In this document: positions 1 through 10,878 of the stretch, in pieces
How positions within the stretch are numbered: position 1 is the stretch's first letter
Layout of the letters: each line of letters begins with the position of its first letter
Assembly (NCBI RefSeq): GCF_000485595.1
Contig: NW_014577114.1
Span: 683,666-708,417, forward strand
DNA length: 24,752 nt
Source: Priapulus caudatus
Taxonomy: Eukaryota; Priapulida; Priapulimorpha; Priapulimorphida; Priapulidae
Direction: 5' to 3'
Translations under genes and position numbers: made by a program
Notes under the pieces: model-generated
Seen by the model: the letters and a program-made list of their open reading frames with translations, nothing else
What the model was told of the DNA's origin: nothing
Databases searched by the model: none

Positions 1-1926
<1,926 letters not shown>

Positions 1927-2378
1927 TAGTCAATTTTGTTGAAAAATTTCAAGAGATTTGATTAACCAGCCCACAGTTACTTTATTTCAATGTTGAAAAT
2001 AGTCTGCTGCTGGCTGTTTGAAGTTTTATTGTCAGCGTATATTGAGAGAAGTCGTACCATTCTAATCTGTTTAATAAAAAATCAGGCGCCTGAGTAATTG
2101 CTCGCATGGGAATGTTTTAGGTGAACAATGGCTCTTAATCGAATTTGCTGGCAGCACCTGCTGTTTAATATCCATTTTCATTTTATCTTTTATCTAGTTA
2201 AAGTCGAGTCAGTCATTTTAATTATTATCAGAACTTTGGTTCCTACACAATTTTCAACACAATATGCGACGTCACTTCGCACCACAGACCTAAATCGACG
2301 ATGTGCCCGCCTGCACAATAATCAGTTTAGTAGCTCGCACTTCTTAATCGTGCGCCAGTGGCAAGCACGACACGTGTG

Positions 2379-2457
2379 TAGAACTATCATGGCAACTTGA
2401 ATTACCTTCATAGCTTAGCCATCTTATATGTAGGGGGCCAGGTTGGTTATGATGCTT
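2379..2457. repeat. Intronic direct repeat, copy 2
   Basis: 79-bp match to 1491-1568, with GGGGG where copy 1 has GGGG. The partner tail containing ACTAGCAGCACTGAATAGG is displaced about 60 bp further downstream than in copy 1, so one copy carries an insertion or the other a deletion. Confidence 0.92.
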
Positions 2458-2838
2458 ATTTGTTTGTATACCTACTGCTTTGGTAAATCATGTCACCAAT
2501 GCTGAAATTGTTATCATGAACTAGCAGCACTGAATAGGTTGACAAACAAGCATGGCACGTGGGACTATTTGGAACACCTGTGCTATTCATTACTATATGG
2601 ATGTGAATGAAACATGGAGTTTTGTGGACAGTGAAAATCACTATCATTGATATGCGATGTCCACAAAAACTCCCATGTTGCCCAAACAATGGGTAGTTCC
2701 ACATAGTATTAGTCTTAGTTTAGCTATGATTTATTTATAACTCAATGAATAATAATTTAAATATCACCTTAAACTTTTAATAGCCCTTGTCCCTAATTGT
2801 TTCCCCCATACATAAGCAAAATCAAGAGATAGAAAAGA

Positions 2839-2872
2839 CGCGCACACACACACATGCACACGCACGCACACT
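2839..2872. repeat. Short CA/GCAC microsatellite
   Basis: About 34 bp of CGCACACACACACATGCACA-type alternating sequence inside the last Rab2 intron. Confidence 0.85.
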
Positions 2873-3739
2873 AGAAGATACATGGCAGACACTCAAAAAC
2901 TGGAATATGCCATGTTCAGACAATAATAGCTCACGAATGCATAACTACACACAACTCAATCTCTTGCTCTTGCGCAATAAACAAAGTGCATCCAGAGAGA
3001 CATGATACAAGATTTCGTGGCACAGCTTTGCTGTTGATCCTGAGCGCTGCGCGCGGATGAGATGCGCAGTTCCGTGGAATATGCACACGCGACCGCGGGG
3101 ATGTTCAATTATGAAGCGCTGTCCGCAGTGGAAACGTGCGCCAAATTCGAGGCCCGGTGCACGTCTCCACAGCGGTCAGCGGATGGTCTGTCGTTTTAGA
3201 AGATAACAATGAAGACTTTGGTCAAAATAAGAACTATCGGCAGCTAAATAAGAGCAATATACAGACCTTTGAATTTCTTGACTAGTCAGTGAAATGGCTT
3301 GTTGGGGGTCCTTTATGCAGAGCTTCTAATTGAAATGGCCCATGAAATTGTCAAGTGGAATTGTGTTTTTCGGAACCCCAAAGACACCTGATCTCTGATC
3401 AATCACGCATTCAGACGTAAACAATAAGAGAGATGAAATTGTGTTGAGTTTATGGCTCTTGACGAAGGTGCATTGACGTACAAGACTGATAAAAGCACAG
3501 GCACTTAGAACGTCTCAATAAAAATAAATCTTCACACAATTTTTCACAATGATCGACTGCCTGTGTGCAAAATAAGTGAACGTATGTGAAACATTATGGT
3601 TAGTACTTACTGTGACATATCCGTGACTAACTGACACCACTAAATTGGTAAAATGTTTTATGCACCTTAAGAAATGCTGAGAAATTACGAGGTTATCATC
3701 GCAGAACTCCCCAACACCGCCCATTCTCATGTCACAAAG

Positions 3740-4370
3740 CTATATGTAACAACAAACACGCGTGTTGCGAGGAGCCTGCCTCCGATATTCATTTCGAGGC
3801 CCGCTAAGCCAAGCATAAAGCGCGGGGCAAGACGTCACACACACAGCTACGTTCATTGGCTAAAACAATCGAGTAGCGCGGTTAGGGATTTTCGGAATTA
3901 TTTAATTTTTAGAAAAACTTAAATGTTCAATGAATGACGCACTTGTTCACTTCCGAAAGTGGGTAAAAATGCCCAATTTTCCCACTTCGGTGCGAAATGC
4001 ATCGCTCGGGCCTTTCATTATTTACGAAAAGCAAACAGTCTCACCAAACACCTATACGCAGTAACGGGTCACGCCGTTGACGCCCCATTCATGCCCATCA
4101 ACGAAGAAGGCGGGGCTTATTCTGATTACGGAAATGCGAAAATGCAACAGAAGGACGTAGCGCAGTGCGCTAAACAGCGTGTTATTTTCGTGTTTGTGCC
4201 AAACTCTATCGTAGGAAACCGTTCTAGCCTAGCACAATGCCCTAGTTCCTGAGATCGGCGATTTGGTGGTCCAATGGGTCCCCATATTTAAAAATATAAG
4301 ACATTGGTGCGGCGTAGGCTGTGATTGGAAGACACAAAGTGTCAATCTTCGCGCGCCTTGGCATCATGGC
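3740..4370. promoter_or_regulatory. Promoter-like CpG-rich intronic stretch (tentative)
   Basis: The stretch is richer in CpG than the surrounding intron and holds a cluster of core-promoter-type words: a CRE-like GACGTCAC (3831-3838), an inverted CCAAT box (ATTGG, 3855-3859), a GC box GGCGGGGC (4109-4116), CCAAT (4271-4275), a TATA-like TATTTAAAAATATA (4285-4298) and two more ATTGG (4303-4307, 4324-4328). An ATG in good initiation context (ATCATGGCC, 4366) opens a 41-codon frame to TAG at 4489-4491 that resembles nothing I know. The right part recurs at 9504-9900. It could be an alternative or internal promoter, or simply an old mobile element. Confidence 0.25.
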
Positions 4371-4559
4371 CGCATCACGTCTAGTGTATCTCCATGGGTT
4401 TTATGAAGTGCAACTCAGCATTTATATGTACAGGCGCAGAGTTTCTGTTATCATATTGACCATCAGTGGTGAGAAACCGTGTTTATACTAGGTTTATGCT
4501 AGGTTTATGCTAGGTGGGAGCACCACTGAGCAGGTGACATTGAATCATTGATTTGTGCT

Positions 4560-5285
4560 TTACACGCGCACGTACGCACGCATGCTGCACACACATACAC
4601 AACAGACCACGTGCACAGGAAAGCCCACCGGGCCACACACAGCACACCACACTCCAGGGACAGCGCCCCTGCAGCACACACCCCGCGCAGACAACAACGC
4701 ACACGCACACACACACAAGACAGGGCGGCCGGGCGACGCAAACACGCCACACACACAGCGCGCACGCACAACCACACACCACCGACACACCTACGCGCAC
4801 ACGCCACCGCGCAACGCGAGGCCAGCACACACGAGCAGCGGCACACACACACAGCACACATGCACAGCACCACACACACAACACACACAGCACCGGGTGC
4901 ACACAACACAACACACAGCACTGCGCACCGGCACACACCGCGCACGAACACCACAGCACATCACACACACCAACACACAACAGCACACACACACAACACA
5001 CACATACCACATGCACACACACACTACACGCACACACCAAGGGCACCGCAGCAACGCCCACACACAGCACCACAACACACCTGCACACACACCTGCGCAC
5101 ACACACACTGCACACACACACAAGGACCGACACACAGCGAGCACCACACAGGGGCACACCACAACACACCACACCCAGCACCGATGCAGCAACAGCACAC
5201 ACCACAGCGAACACACACAACATGGCAACACACACACACAATCACACCACACACACATGCACCACACCACACCTTTACACACACG
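4560..5285. repeat. CA-rich low-complexity array next to Rab2 last exon
   Basis: About 725 bp of degenerate CACA, ACACGC, CACCAC and GCACAC words on the + strand, ending 57 bp before the acceptor of the last Rab2 exon. The array is imperfect and contains many CpG-bearing variants. It matches 10100-10725, where the repeat is more regular. Long frames of His/Thr or Cys/Val on either strand are consequences of the repeat and not proteins. Confidence 0.95.
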
Positions 5286-5342
5286 AAATTAATATGAAAT
5301 TCATCATGTTAAGCTGCATCGGTTTCATTCTTTTGTTCCTAG

Positions 5343-5441
5343 GCAAACGGCATCAAGATAGGGCCTCAACATTCACCCAGCAACCCGAACATGCCCCAGG
5401 GTGGTGGCCTTGCTAATCCCGGAGGTGGTGGCTGCTGCTAA
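5343..5441 (+). CDS. RAB2A: Rab2 small GTPase, last coding exon with prenylation signal
   Basis: This 99-bp exon follows the acceptor TTCCTAG and encodes ANGIKIGPQHSPSNPNMPQG followed by GGLANPGGGGCC and a TAA stop at 5439-5441. It is the hypervariable tail of Rab2; the terminal Cys-Cys is where Rab geranylgeranyl transferase attaches the lipids that anchor the protein to Golgi and intermediate-compartment membranes (established for the family). ANGIKIGPQH is a Rab2 signature. The tail between it and CC is Gly/Pro/Asn-rich and differs from the vertebrate tail, as expected. With the other three exons the window holds 124 codons, close to the corresponding part of the 212-residue human protein. 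A broken second copy lies at 10779. Confidence 0.97.
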   Translation, partial: ANGIKIGPQHSPSNPNMPQGGGLANPGGGGCC

Positions 5442-5684
5442 GACCAAGTACTATGTGTTGTACATTTACATCGGAACAGCCAAAGTTGCTTATCAGAGTG
5501 AATTGCGTGTACAACTGAATAGTATAAGGAGTGTATCCAAAAAAAATTAAAACAATTTGAAATGCATGCACGAACAGGGACCTTTATTATGATGTAAAAA
5601 TTTCTTTTGGTGCAAGCTGGCTGTGCCCTTAAATGCATTCCTCAGTTGCTTTGTGCAAAGGGAGTGGCTGTGTTAGGTGCGTGA

Positions 5685-5690
5685 AATAAA
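5685..5690 (+). terminator. Polyadenylation signal AATAAA (proximal)
   Basis: Canonical hexamer 244 bp after the Rab2 stop codon, conserved in the duplicate at 11126-11131. Confidence 0.55.
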
Positions 5691-5961
5691 TACTGGTACT
5701 CCTGAAATTTTAGTCACACAGTCGTCAAGAAATGAGCATATGGACGTCGTTGTCTTATAAATAATTGTGAGTCAAGTACGGATTATCCCCGACTGTGGTA
5801 CTTTCTGCGTTCCAAAGCTGAACGTGTCACTGCTCAGCTTTCGACAGCCACAAACAATTTCGTGTATGCTGGTCTATTTTGTCTAGTCAGGTCATGGCGA
5901 TATCTCTGTATAGAAGGATGAGCCGAGTTCAATATCATTGTTTTCTTGTGACATTATTTAG

Positions 5962-5967
5962 AATAAA
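5962..5967 (+). terminator. Polyadenylation signal AATAAA (distal)
   Basis: Second canonical hexamer downstream of Rab2, in GAATAAATTTT, also preserved in the duplicate at 11403-11408. It may be alternative or unused. Confidence 0.4.
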
Positions 5968-5990
5968 TTTTCAGTATTGTGTCATGTTTC

Positions 5991-6525
5991 GTTGGTATCA
6001 GAGGATAGCATTTCATTCTTGACACAAGTTTGCCAACAGGTAAATTCTGCAGAAATGGAATACGCTGTATTCTTACTAGGTATATGCTATTTCATCTTTT
6101 TTTAATTTCTCACAAATATTATTCATTTTGCTTATAATTCAAGTCATTTTTATGCTCGGAAACACGTTTCTGTTTTCAGTTTCATGTACATAATTCAAAC
6201 TACATTAATTATTCCCTTGAGTTATTTTTTGGAAATGCACATTGAAGTAGAAACCACGGCAAACTTATGGGGTCTCTGGCTTTGTAACGGGTACCCTTTT
6301 CATGAAAATTAAAAAATTATTAAAAAGGTTACATATGCACGCACGAACTGACGCACGTACACAATTGTGTTGTGCATTTTAACTTGTGAATTTATTGTGC
6401 ATGTAACACTGTAAAATGTTAATGTTGTATGAGCACATGGTAATTAATCATTTGTTAGTGATAGATCTGTAATATTGAGTGTTCAATCTGCATTAGCCGT
6501 AGTCCACATTCAGCACAATGTCTGT
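5991..6525. other. Downstream non-coding DNA
   Basis: AT-rich sequence between the Rab2 3' UTR and the minisatellite, repeated collinearly in block A'. No coding frame is preserved between the two copies and no repeat family is recognised. Confidence 0.6.
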
Positions 6526-6529
6526 TATT

Positions 6530-6890
6530 TCAATTCTCAGCAACCACGTAGGTATTCTGTCTTTATTGTGCTGCACCAACAACAGAGACGTTCTGTCTTT
6601 GTTGTGCTGCACCAATCATGCGGACGTTCTGCATGTGTTGTGCTGCACCAACCATGCGGACGTTCTGCATGTGTTGTGCTGCACCAACCATGCGGACGTT
6701 CTGCATGTGTTGTGCGTGCCGACCACCAGTGCGCGACGTTTCCAATTTTATGTTGATGTTGCCCACAACCATGCGGACGTTCTCCATGGTGTTGTGCTGC
6801 ACCACCATGCGGGCGTTCTCCATGTGTTTGTGCTCATGCACAACTATGCGGACGTTCTGCCATGTCTGTTTGTGCTGCACAACCATAGCG
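6530..6890. repeat. 36-bp minisatellite, locus 1
   Basis: A tandem array of a 36-bp unit containing CATGCGGACGTTCTGCATG followed by TGTTGTGCTGCACCAAC. The three central units (about 6615-6720) are near-perfect; flanking units on both sides are diverged or truncated (for example CTCCATG for CTGCATG). Because 36 is a multiple of 3, frames stay open on both strands and give peptide repeats such as NHADVLHVLCCT; these are artefacts. The same unit occurs at about 12000-12235 and 19552-19705. Confidence 0.95.
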
Positions 6891-7545
6891 AGCTTGGGTG
6901 TAGCAGTACTGTAATTAATCTGTGAATTTGTACATGCGTTTTCTATTCTAGACTTGAAATGGTTTCTTAGGTTTCTTGTCGGTAGATTGTGTCTGGTTTG
7001 AATAGAAGTCCAAATATTGCGTCCTCTGCCTTAGTATGTGGTAATTCTTGGCACGCGTTGCATATCAACAGGATGTAATTTTGTAATAGGAATTCTTACG
7101 GTTTATTTAATTGAAAGACAGCATTATAGTTGGTAGATCTGGTTGGGCTGTGAGTTTAAGAAAAAATTATTAGTGTTTGCAACTACATTCATGCCTTGTG
7201 CCCGATTTCTCTTATTAGCCGTTATCTGGATGTTTATAATTGAAAACCGTGTATACATATAAATTTTCTATACATTTTTCAATTTTAGTATTGATCAGTC
7301 ATATGCTGCGATGTGATGTATTATTTACACACAACCAGCTACGATATTATGTATATTTAATTGATAATGTATAGTAATGTGTATTTTTACCATTTTATGC
7401 TTTCTATCTTGTCTTGTTTCTCTAATTGAGTGTTTCTTATGTGCAGTATTTTCCGGATTTGTTGCAACTTTACGAGTATCTATACTGAAGTTGTTTTCCC
7501 TGTTTACTATAGTAATTATTTATTGTTCTTGATTCCCTCCCCCAC

Positions 7546-7588
7546 CCCACCTCTCTCTCCTGTTCTCCCCTCTCTCTCTCTCTTTTGT
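7546..7588 (+). repeat. Polypyrimidine (C/T) tract
   Basis: A CCCCCAC then (CT)n tract ending TTTTGTAG, which resembles a splice acceptor. The partner copy (20341-20398) has a longer C run and lacks the AG, and no coding sequence follows, so I regard it as simple sequence. Pure pyrimidine tracts of this kind can form triplex DNA. Confidence 0.75.
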
Positions 7589-8022
7589 AGTTTGTACTTG
7601 CCAACAGTCCTAAAAGGCAAACTCATGCCTATGATATTGACGGACTATAAAACGAAGTTAAGTGAAAATAACTTGTTCTGGTCGAAAAGTTGTCCGGGAA
7701 AAATTCTTTGGTTTTCTTATTTATTTACTGTCGCGTTTTTAGGTTATGAATGTCGGATTAGCATAGCCAATTAGGTAGGTATAATATTTTAAAAATGATA
7801 AACCAAAGGCAGATTGTCTTTCAGCAAAAGTATTTTGTAGCGGCACATATGTATCCCTATCAGTAAGTAACATGGTAACTAGTATAATCATAGGTCTCGA
7901 CTATCTGAACAATGATATATGAAAGGCACGTGGTTTTTTTTTTTTAGTTTCCCCGACACTTTAAACAAATGATAATATTCTTACAATTAGTATATATGCA
8001 TACCTATAGTGAAAGTTAACAC

Positions 8023-8433
8023 TAGTGCGCGTTCACACGTGGGCGCGAATAAGCGGGATGCAAATTCCGGTTTTTGCATCGCGATTGCGACATACGAGAT
8101 TTATTACAAGTGTGAACGCCAATAATACCCACTATATTCGCGCTCAAATCGCACTTTTGACTGCGAATTATTTGGCGAATTACGCGTGTGACGCTCGCGC
8201 AACTAATCCCGTGGTATTTTCTATCCCATCGCATTCAATGCGACGTTGAGCAGTGATGCATGAGCTAGCGCATAGTGAGCCATCATTCCGGCAGTGAGCA
8301 TGCGCAGTTCTATTAATAGAATTATCCCACTCGGCGATTAGCGCGATTATTCGCCTGTGTGAACAACGATACAATTTTCTCGGTATTTCATCGCGATTAG
8401 CATCGCGGTTTTTCTTGTGTGTGAACGCGCCTA
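8023..8433. mobile_element. MITE-like DNA transposon remnant, copy 1 (411 bp)
   Basis: Short inverted termini: left TAGTGCGCGTTCACAC (TAGGCGCGTTCACAC in the partner copy), right GTGTGAACGCGCCTA. The inside is non-coding and rich in CGCGAT and TGCG words. The motif GTGTGAACGC recurs inside (about 8110, about 8184 in degraded form, about 8355) and at the right end, as subterminal repeats. Size, termini and absence of a frame fit a non-autonomous cut-and-paste element. Outermost TA could be part of a target duplication. No transposase is present, and the superfamily is not assignable from what I can see. Confidence 0.75.
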
Positions 8434-8787
8434 TTATTGACTACTAATTCCCACGCGTATGTAACCATATCCAGCAAAGCAAACCATTTGCAACTCGTCT
8501 ACTGCTATATACTATATATACTACCATATACTCGTAATCGAACTAATTTCTACCCACTTACTTATGTTTCCCGTCTTTCGAGTGTAGCGTTTTTGTCAAG
8601 TCGTGGCTACTTAACCTACTATGTCAGGTTGCGCGAGGACGTTCCCTAGAGACACAGAAGTACACACAGAAAATACATTCACAAACACACCACATACTTA
8701 TTGCTTAATTACGAGGCGTCCCGGTACTACCGCCACTCCGCGTTGTACAAGACCGACCGCAAGGTCGATTGCAGAAGGCAAATCAGG

Positions 8788-8850
8788 GGATTCACCCACT
8801 GATCTCTATAATAAAATTATATTATATTATAGAGATCAGTGGATTCACCC
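8788..8850. repeat. 43-bp palindrome flanked by 10-bp direct repeats
   Basis: GGATTCACCC occurs at 8788-8797 and 8841-8850. Between them lies a near-perfect palindrome: ACTGATCTCTATAATA (8798-8813), an AT-rich loop of 11 bases, and its exact reverse complement (8825-8840). A second word, CAAATCAGGG, also occurs on both sides, at about 8779 and about 8853. The whole arrangement is conserved at 21587-21648. Confidence 0.9.
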
Positions 8851-8885
8851 AACAAATCAGGGACATCAGCACCCAACGTTGGAAC

Positions 8886-9108
8886 CACAGGCACTTGAAG
8901 CGTTTCAATAAAATATAATGCTAAATAAATACGAAATCTATTTACTACCAAATTCTTAATGTTTCTATACTCTACATTTAATGTCATTTACAGGAAACTG
9001 TCGGCAATAATAGGTGAAAGAGAGTATAGAAACATTAAGAATTTGGTAGTAAATAGATTTCGTATTTATTTAGCATTATATTTTATTGAAACGCTTCAAG
9101 TGCCTGTG
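8886..9108. mobile_element. 223-bp hairpin element with perfect 88-bp arms, copy 1
   Basis: Bases 8886-8973 and 9021-9108 are exact reverse complements over 88 bp, separated by a 47-bp loop. The termini read CACAGGCACTTGAAGCG and CGCTTCAAGTGCCTGTG. TGGAAC lies directly left of the element (8880-8885) and 2 bp right of it (9111-9116), possibly a remnant target duplication. It looks like a foldback-type non-autonomous transposon. A frame crossing it (8959-9210) is a by-product. The second copy is 21682-21903 with one base lost in the left arm. Confidence 0.85.
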
Positions 9109-9174
9109 CGTGGAACGATGTTGCGGAAATTTTTTTTTGTCATTTCAGTGTTGACTAATCTATGTATACATTGT

Positions 9175-9202
9175 CGAAACCATGGTGGCAATGATGGTTT
9201 CG
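9175..9202. other. Small stem-loop
   Basis: CGAAACCAT (9175-9183) and ATGGTTTCG (9194-9202) form a 9-bp perfect stem with a 10-base loop, conserved in block B'. Function unknown. Confidence 0.5.
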
Positions 9203-9394
9203 GCTCTTAAAGCTTACTTAGGACCTCCCCCCTCCAACCGTAAAATTGGGTAAGCTCACCATGGATCCTTGTCTCCAGCGCGTCTATCCTCTGCTGCGCA
9301 GCGCACCAGCGCATGACCTACCTTAGCTGGACCTAGCTTAGCTGGAGTGCGATAATGGTAGTCGTGCACTGCAGGCAAGGCCCCTACGTCATGG

Positions 9395-9503
9395 ATCATG
9401 AATAGATAGATAGGTAGATAGATCATGAATAGATAGATAGGTAGATAGATCATGAATAGATAGATAGGTAGATAGATCATGAATAGATAGATAGGTAGAT
9501 AGA
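9395..9503. repeat. GATA array with 27-bp higher-order unit
   Basis: Four consecutive 27-bp units, each starting ATCATGAATAGATAGATAGG and ending TAGATAG, begin at 9395, 9422, 9449 and 9476. The array stops abruptly at 9503-9505, where ATCATG is replaced by ATCGCG and sequence of block A' begins. In block B'-C' the same array continues into block C' instead. Confidence 0.95.
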
Positions 9504-10099
9504 TCGCGCAAAATGCATCGCTCGGGCCTTCATTTATATTGACGAAAGCAACACGCTCACCACAACACCTATACGCAGAACGGGTCACGCGTTGACGCCC
9601 CATATTCCATGCATCAACGAAAGAAGCGGGCTTATTCTGATTACGGAAATGCAAATGCAACAGAAGGACGTAGCCATGTCGCTAAACAGGTTGTTTATTT
9701 TCGTGGTTGCTGCCAAACTCTATCGTCAGGAAACGTTCTAGCCTAGCCCACAATTGCCTAGGTTCCTGAGATCGGCGATTGGTTGCGTCAATGGCCGTCC
9801 CCATATTGTTAAAAATATAAGACATTGGTGCGGCAGTAGGGGTGGTGATGCGAACGAACAAAGTGTCAATCTTCGCGCGCCTTGGCATCATGGACCGCAT
9901 CACGTCTTAGGTATCTCGCATGGGTTTTATTGAAGTGCAACTTCAGCATTTTATATGTACAGCCGCAGAGTTTCGTTCATCATATTGCACCATCAGTGCG
10001 TGAGAAAACCGTGTTTAATACTAGTTTATGCTAGTCTTTGCTAGGTGGCGAGCACCACTTGAGCAGGTGACAGTTGAATCATTGATTTGTGCCTTTACA

Positions 10100-10345
10100 C
10101 TGCGCACGTTACGCACGCCCCATGCTGCACACCACATACACCACACACAATCACAGACACACACACACACACTGCGCGACACACACGCGCACGACACACG
10201 CACACCGCACCACACACACACGCGCACGCACACACACACACAGCACACCGCGCACGCACACACACACACACACACACACTGCGCACACACACTGCGCCAC
10301 CCACACACACACAGCACAACACACACACACAACACACACACACAC

Positions 10346-10394
<49 letters not shown>

Positions 10395-10404
10395 GCACAC
10401 ACAC

Positions 10405-10478
<74 letters not shown>

Positions 10479-10588
10479 CACACACACATACACGCACACA
10501 CACACACACCGCACACGCCACACACACACACACACACACACTGTCACACACACACTGCGCACACACACACTGCACACACACACACACA

Positions 10589-10635
<47 letters not shown>

Positions 10636-10725
10636 CACACACACACACACACACACACCACACACACACACACACACACACCACACACACACACATGCAC
10701 ACACACACACACCTTTACACACACG
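10100..10725. repeat. CA dinucleotide array, copy in block A'
   Basis: A more regular (CA)n array than its partner at 4560-5285, with interspersed CTGCGCACAC and CATGCACACAC words, ending 53 bp before the copy of the Rab2 exon. The reading frames on both strands here are pure repeat products. Confidence 0.95.
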
Positions 10726-10778
10726 AAATTATATGATTCATCATGTTACAGCTGCATGTTTTCTTCTTTTGTTCCTAG

Positions 10779-10878
10779 GCAAACGGCATCAAGATAGGGC
10801 CTCAACATTCACCCAGCAACCCGAACATGCCCCAGGCGTGGTGGCCTTGCTAATCCGGAGGTGGTGGCCTGCTGCTGA
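10779..10878 (+). pseudogene. Second copy of Rab2 last exon, frameshifted
   Basis: After an intact acceptor (TTCCTAG) the first 19 codons equal those at 5343. An extra C in GGGTGG (read GGCGTGG) then shifts the frame to AWWPC and a TAA at 10851-10853. Further downstream one C is missing from the CCC, one C is added before TGCTGC and a G is added in the stop codon region. All four differences are single-base indels, and the prenylation CC is lost as written. No upstream Rab2 exons accompany it: the block starts inside the intron. It is best treated as a duplicate sequence artefact or a broken partial duplicate, not a second gene. Confidence 0.85.

Larger units (their letters stand above)
5442..5990 (+). 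other. Rab2 3' untranslated region (approximate end)
   Basis: AT-rich sequence downstream of the TAA. AATAAA signals at 5685-5690 and 5962-5967 are the candidates for the polyadenylation site; both are conserved in the second copy (11126-11131 and 11403-11408). The first is followed within about 30-60 bp by TG/GT-rich sequence (TCGTCAAG, GTCGTTGTC), so a 3' UTR of roughly 270 bp is plausible; use of the second would give roughly 550 bp. The true end needs transcript data. Confidence 0.55.
3991..6895. repeat. Duplicated block A (copy 1)
   Basis: This 2.9-kb block starts near TGCGAAATGCATCGCTCGGG and runs through the CA array, the last Rab2 exon, the 3' UTR and the 36-bp minisatellite. It matches 9504-12235 collinearly. 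Differences are mostly one-base gains or losses, often at short homopolymers or dinucleotides. This copy keeps the Rab2 frame intact, so it looks like the more accurate one. Its left edge is internal to the Rab2 intron; its partner's left edge abuts a GATA array. Confidence 0.93.
6896..9394. repeat. Duplicated block B (copy 1)
   Basis: From just after the minisatellite (TGTAGCAGTACT) to the start of the GATA array. It matches 19706-22190 collinearly, again with mainly single-base gains and losses plus a few local replacements. Contains a CT-rich tract, a MITE-like element and two hairpins. No gene is seen: frames open in one copy are broken in the other. Confidence 0.93.

Noticed and set aside
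2128-2400. A 90-residue + strand frame in the last Rab2 intron
   Set aside because: No recognised similarity, it overlaps the intronic direct repeat and lies in mixed AT-rich sequence.
4505-5416. Several 150-290-residue frames on both strands, rich in His/Thr or Cys/Val
   Set aside because: They are translations of the CA array, open in all frames because the repeat lacks stop codons. One runs by chance into the Rab2 exon at 5343.
6475-6925. Possible repeat protein (NHADVLHVLCCT units or VRMVGAAQHMQN on the other strand)
   Set aside because: The unit is 36 bp, so all frames stay open over the clean part; indels in the copy at 12000 are not multiples of 3 and no start or domain supports translation.
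8959-9210. An 83-residue frame across the hairpin element
   Set aside because: It reads through the loop and one arm of a perfect inverted repeat; no protein support.
9395-9503. CRISPR-like array (regular 27-bp units)
   Set aside because: There are no variable spacers; the units are contiguous GATA derivatives in animal DNA.
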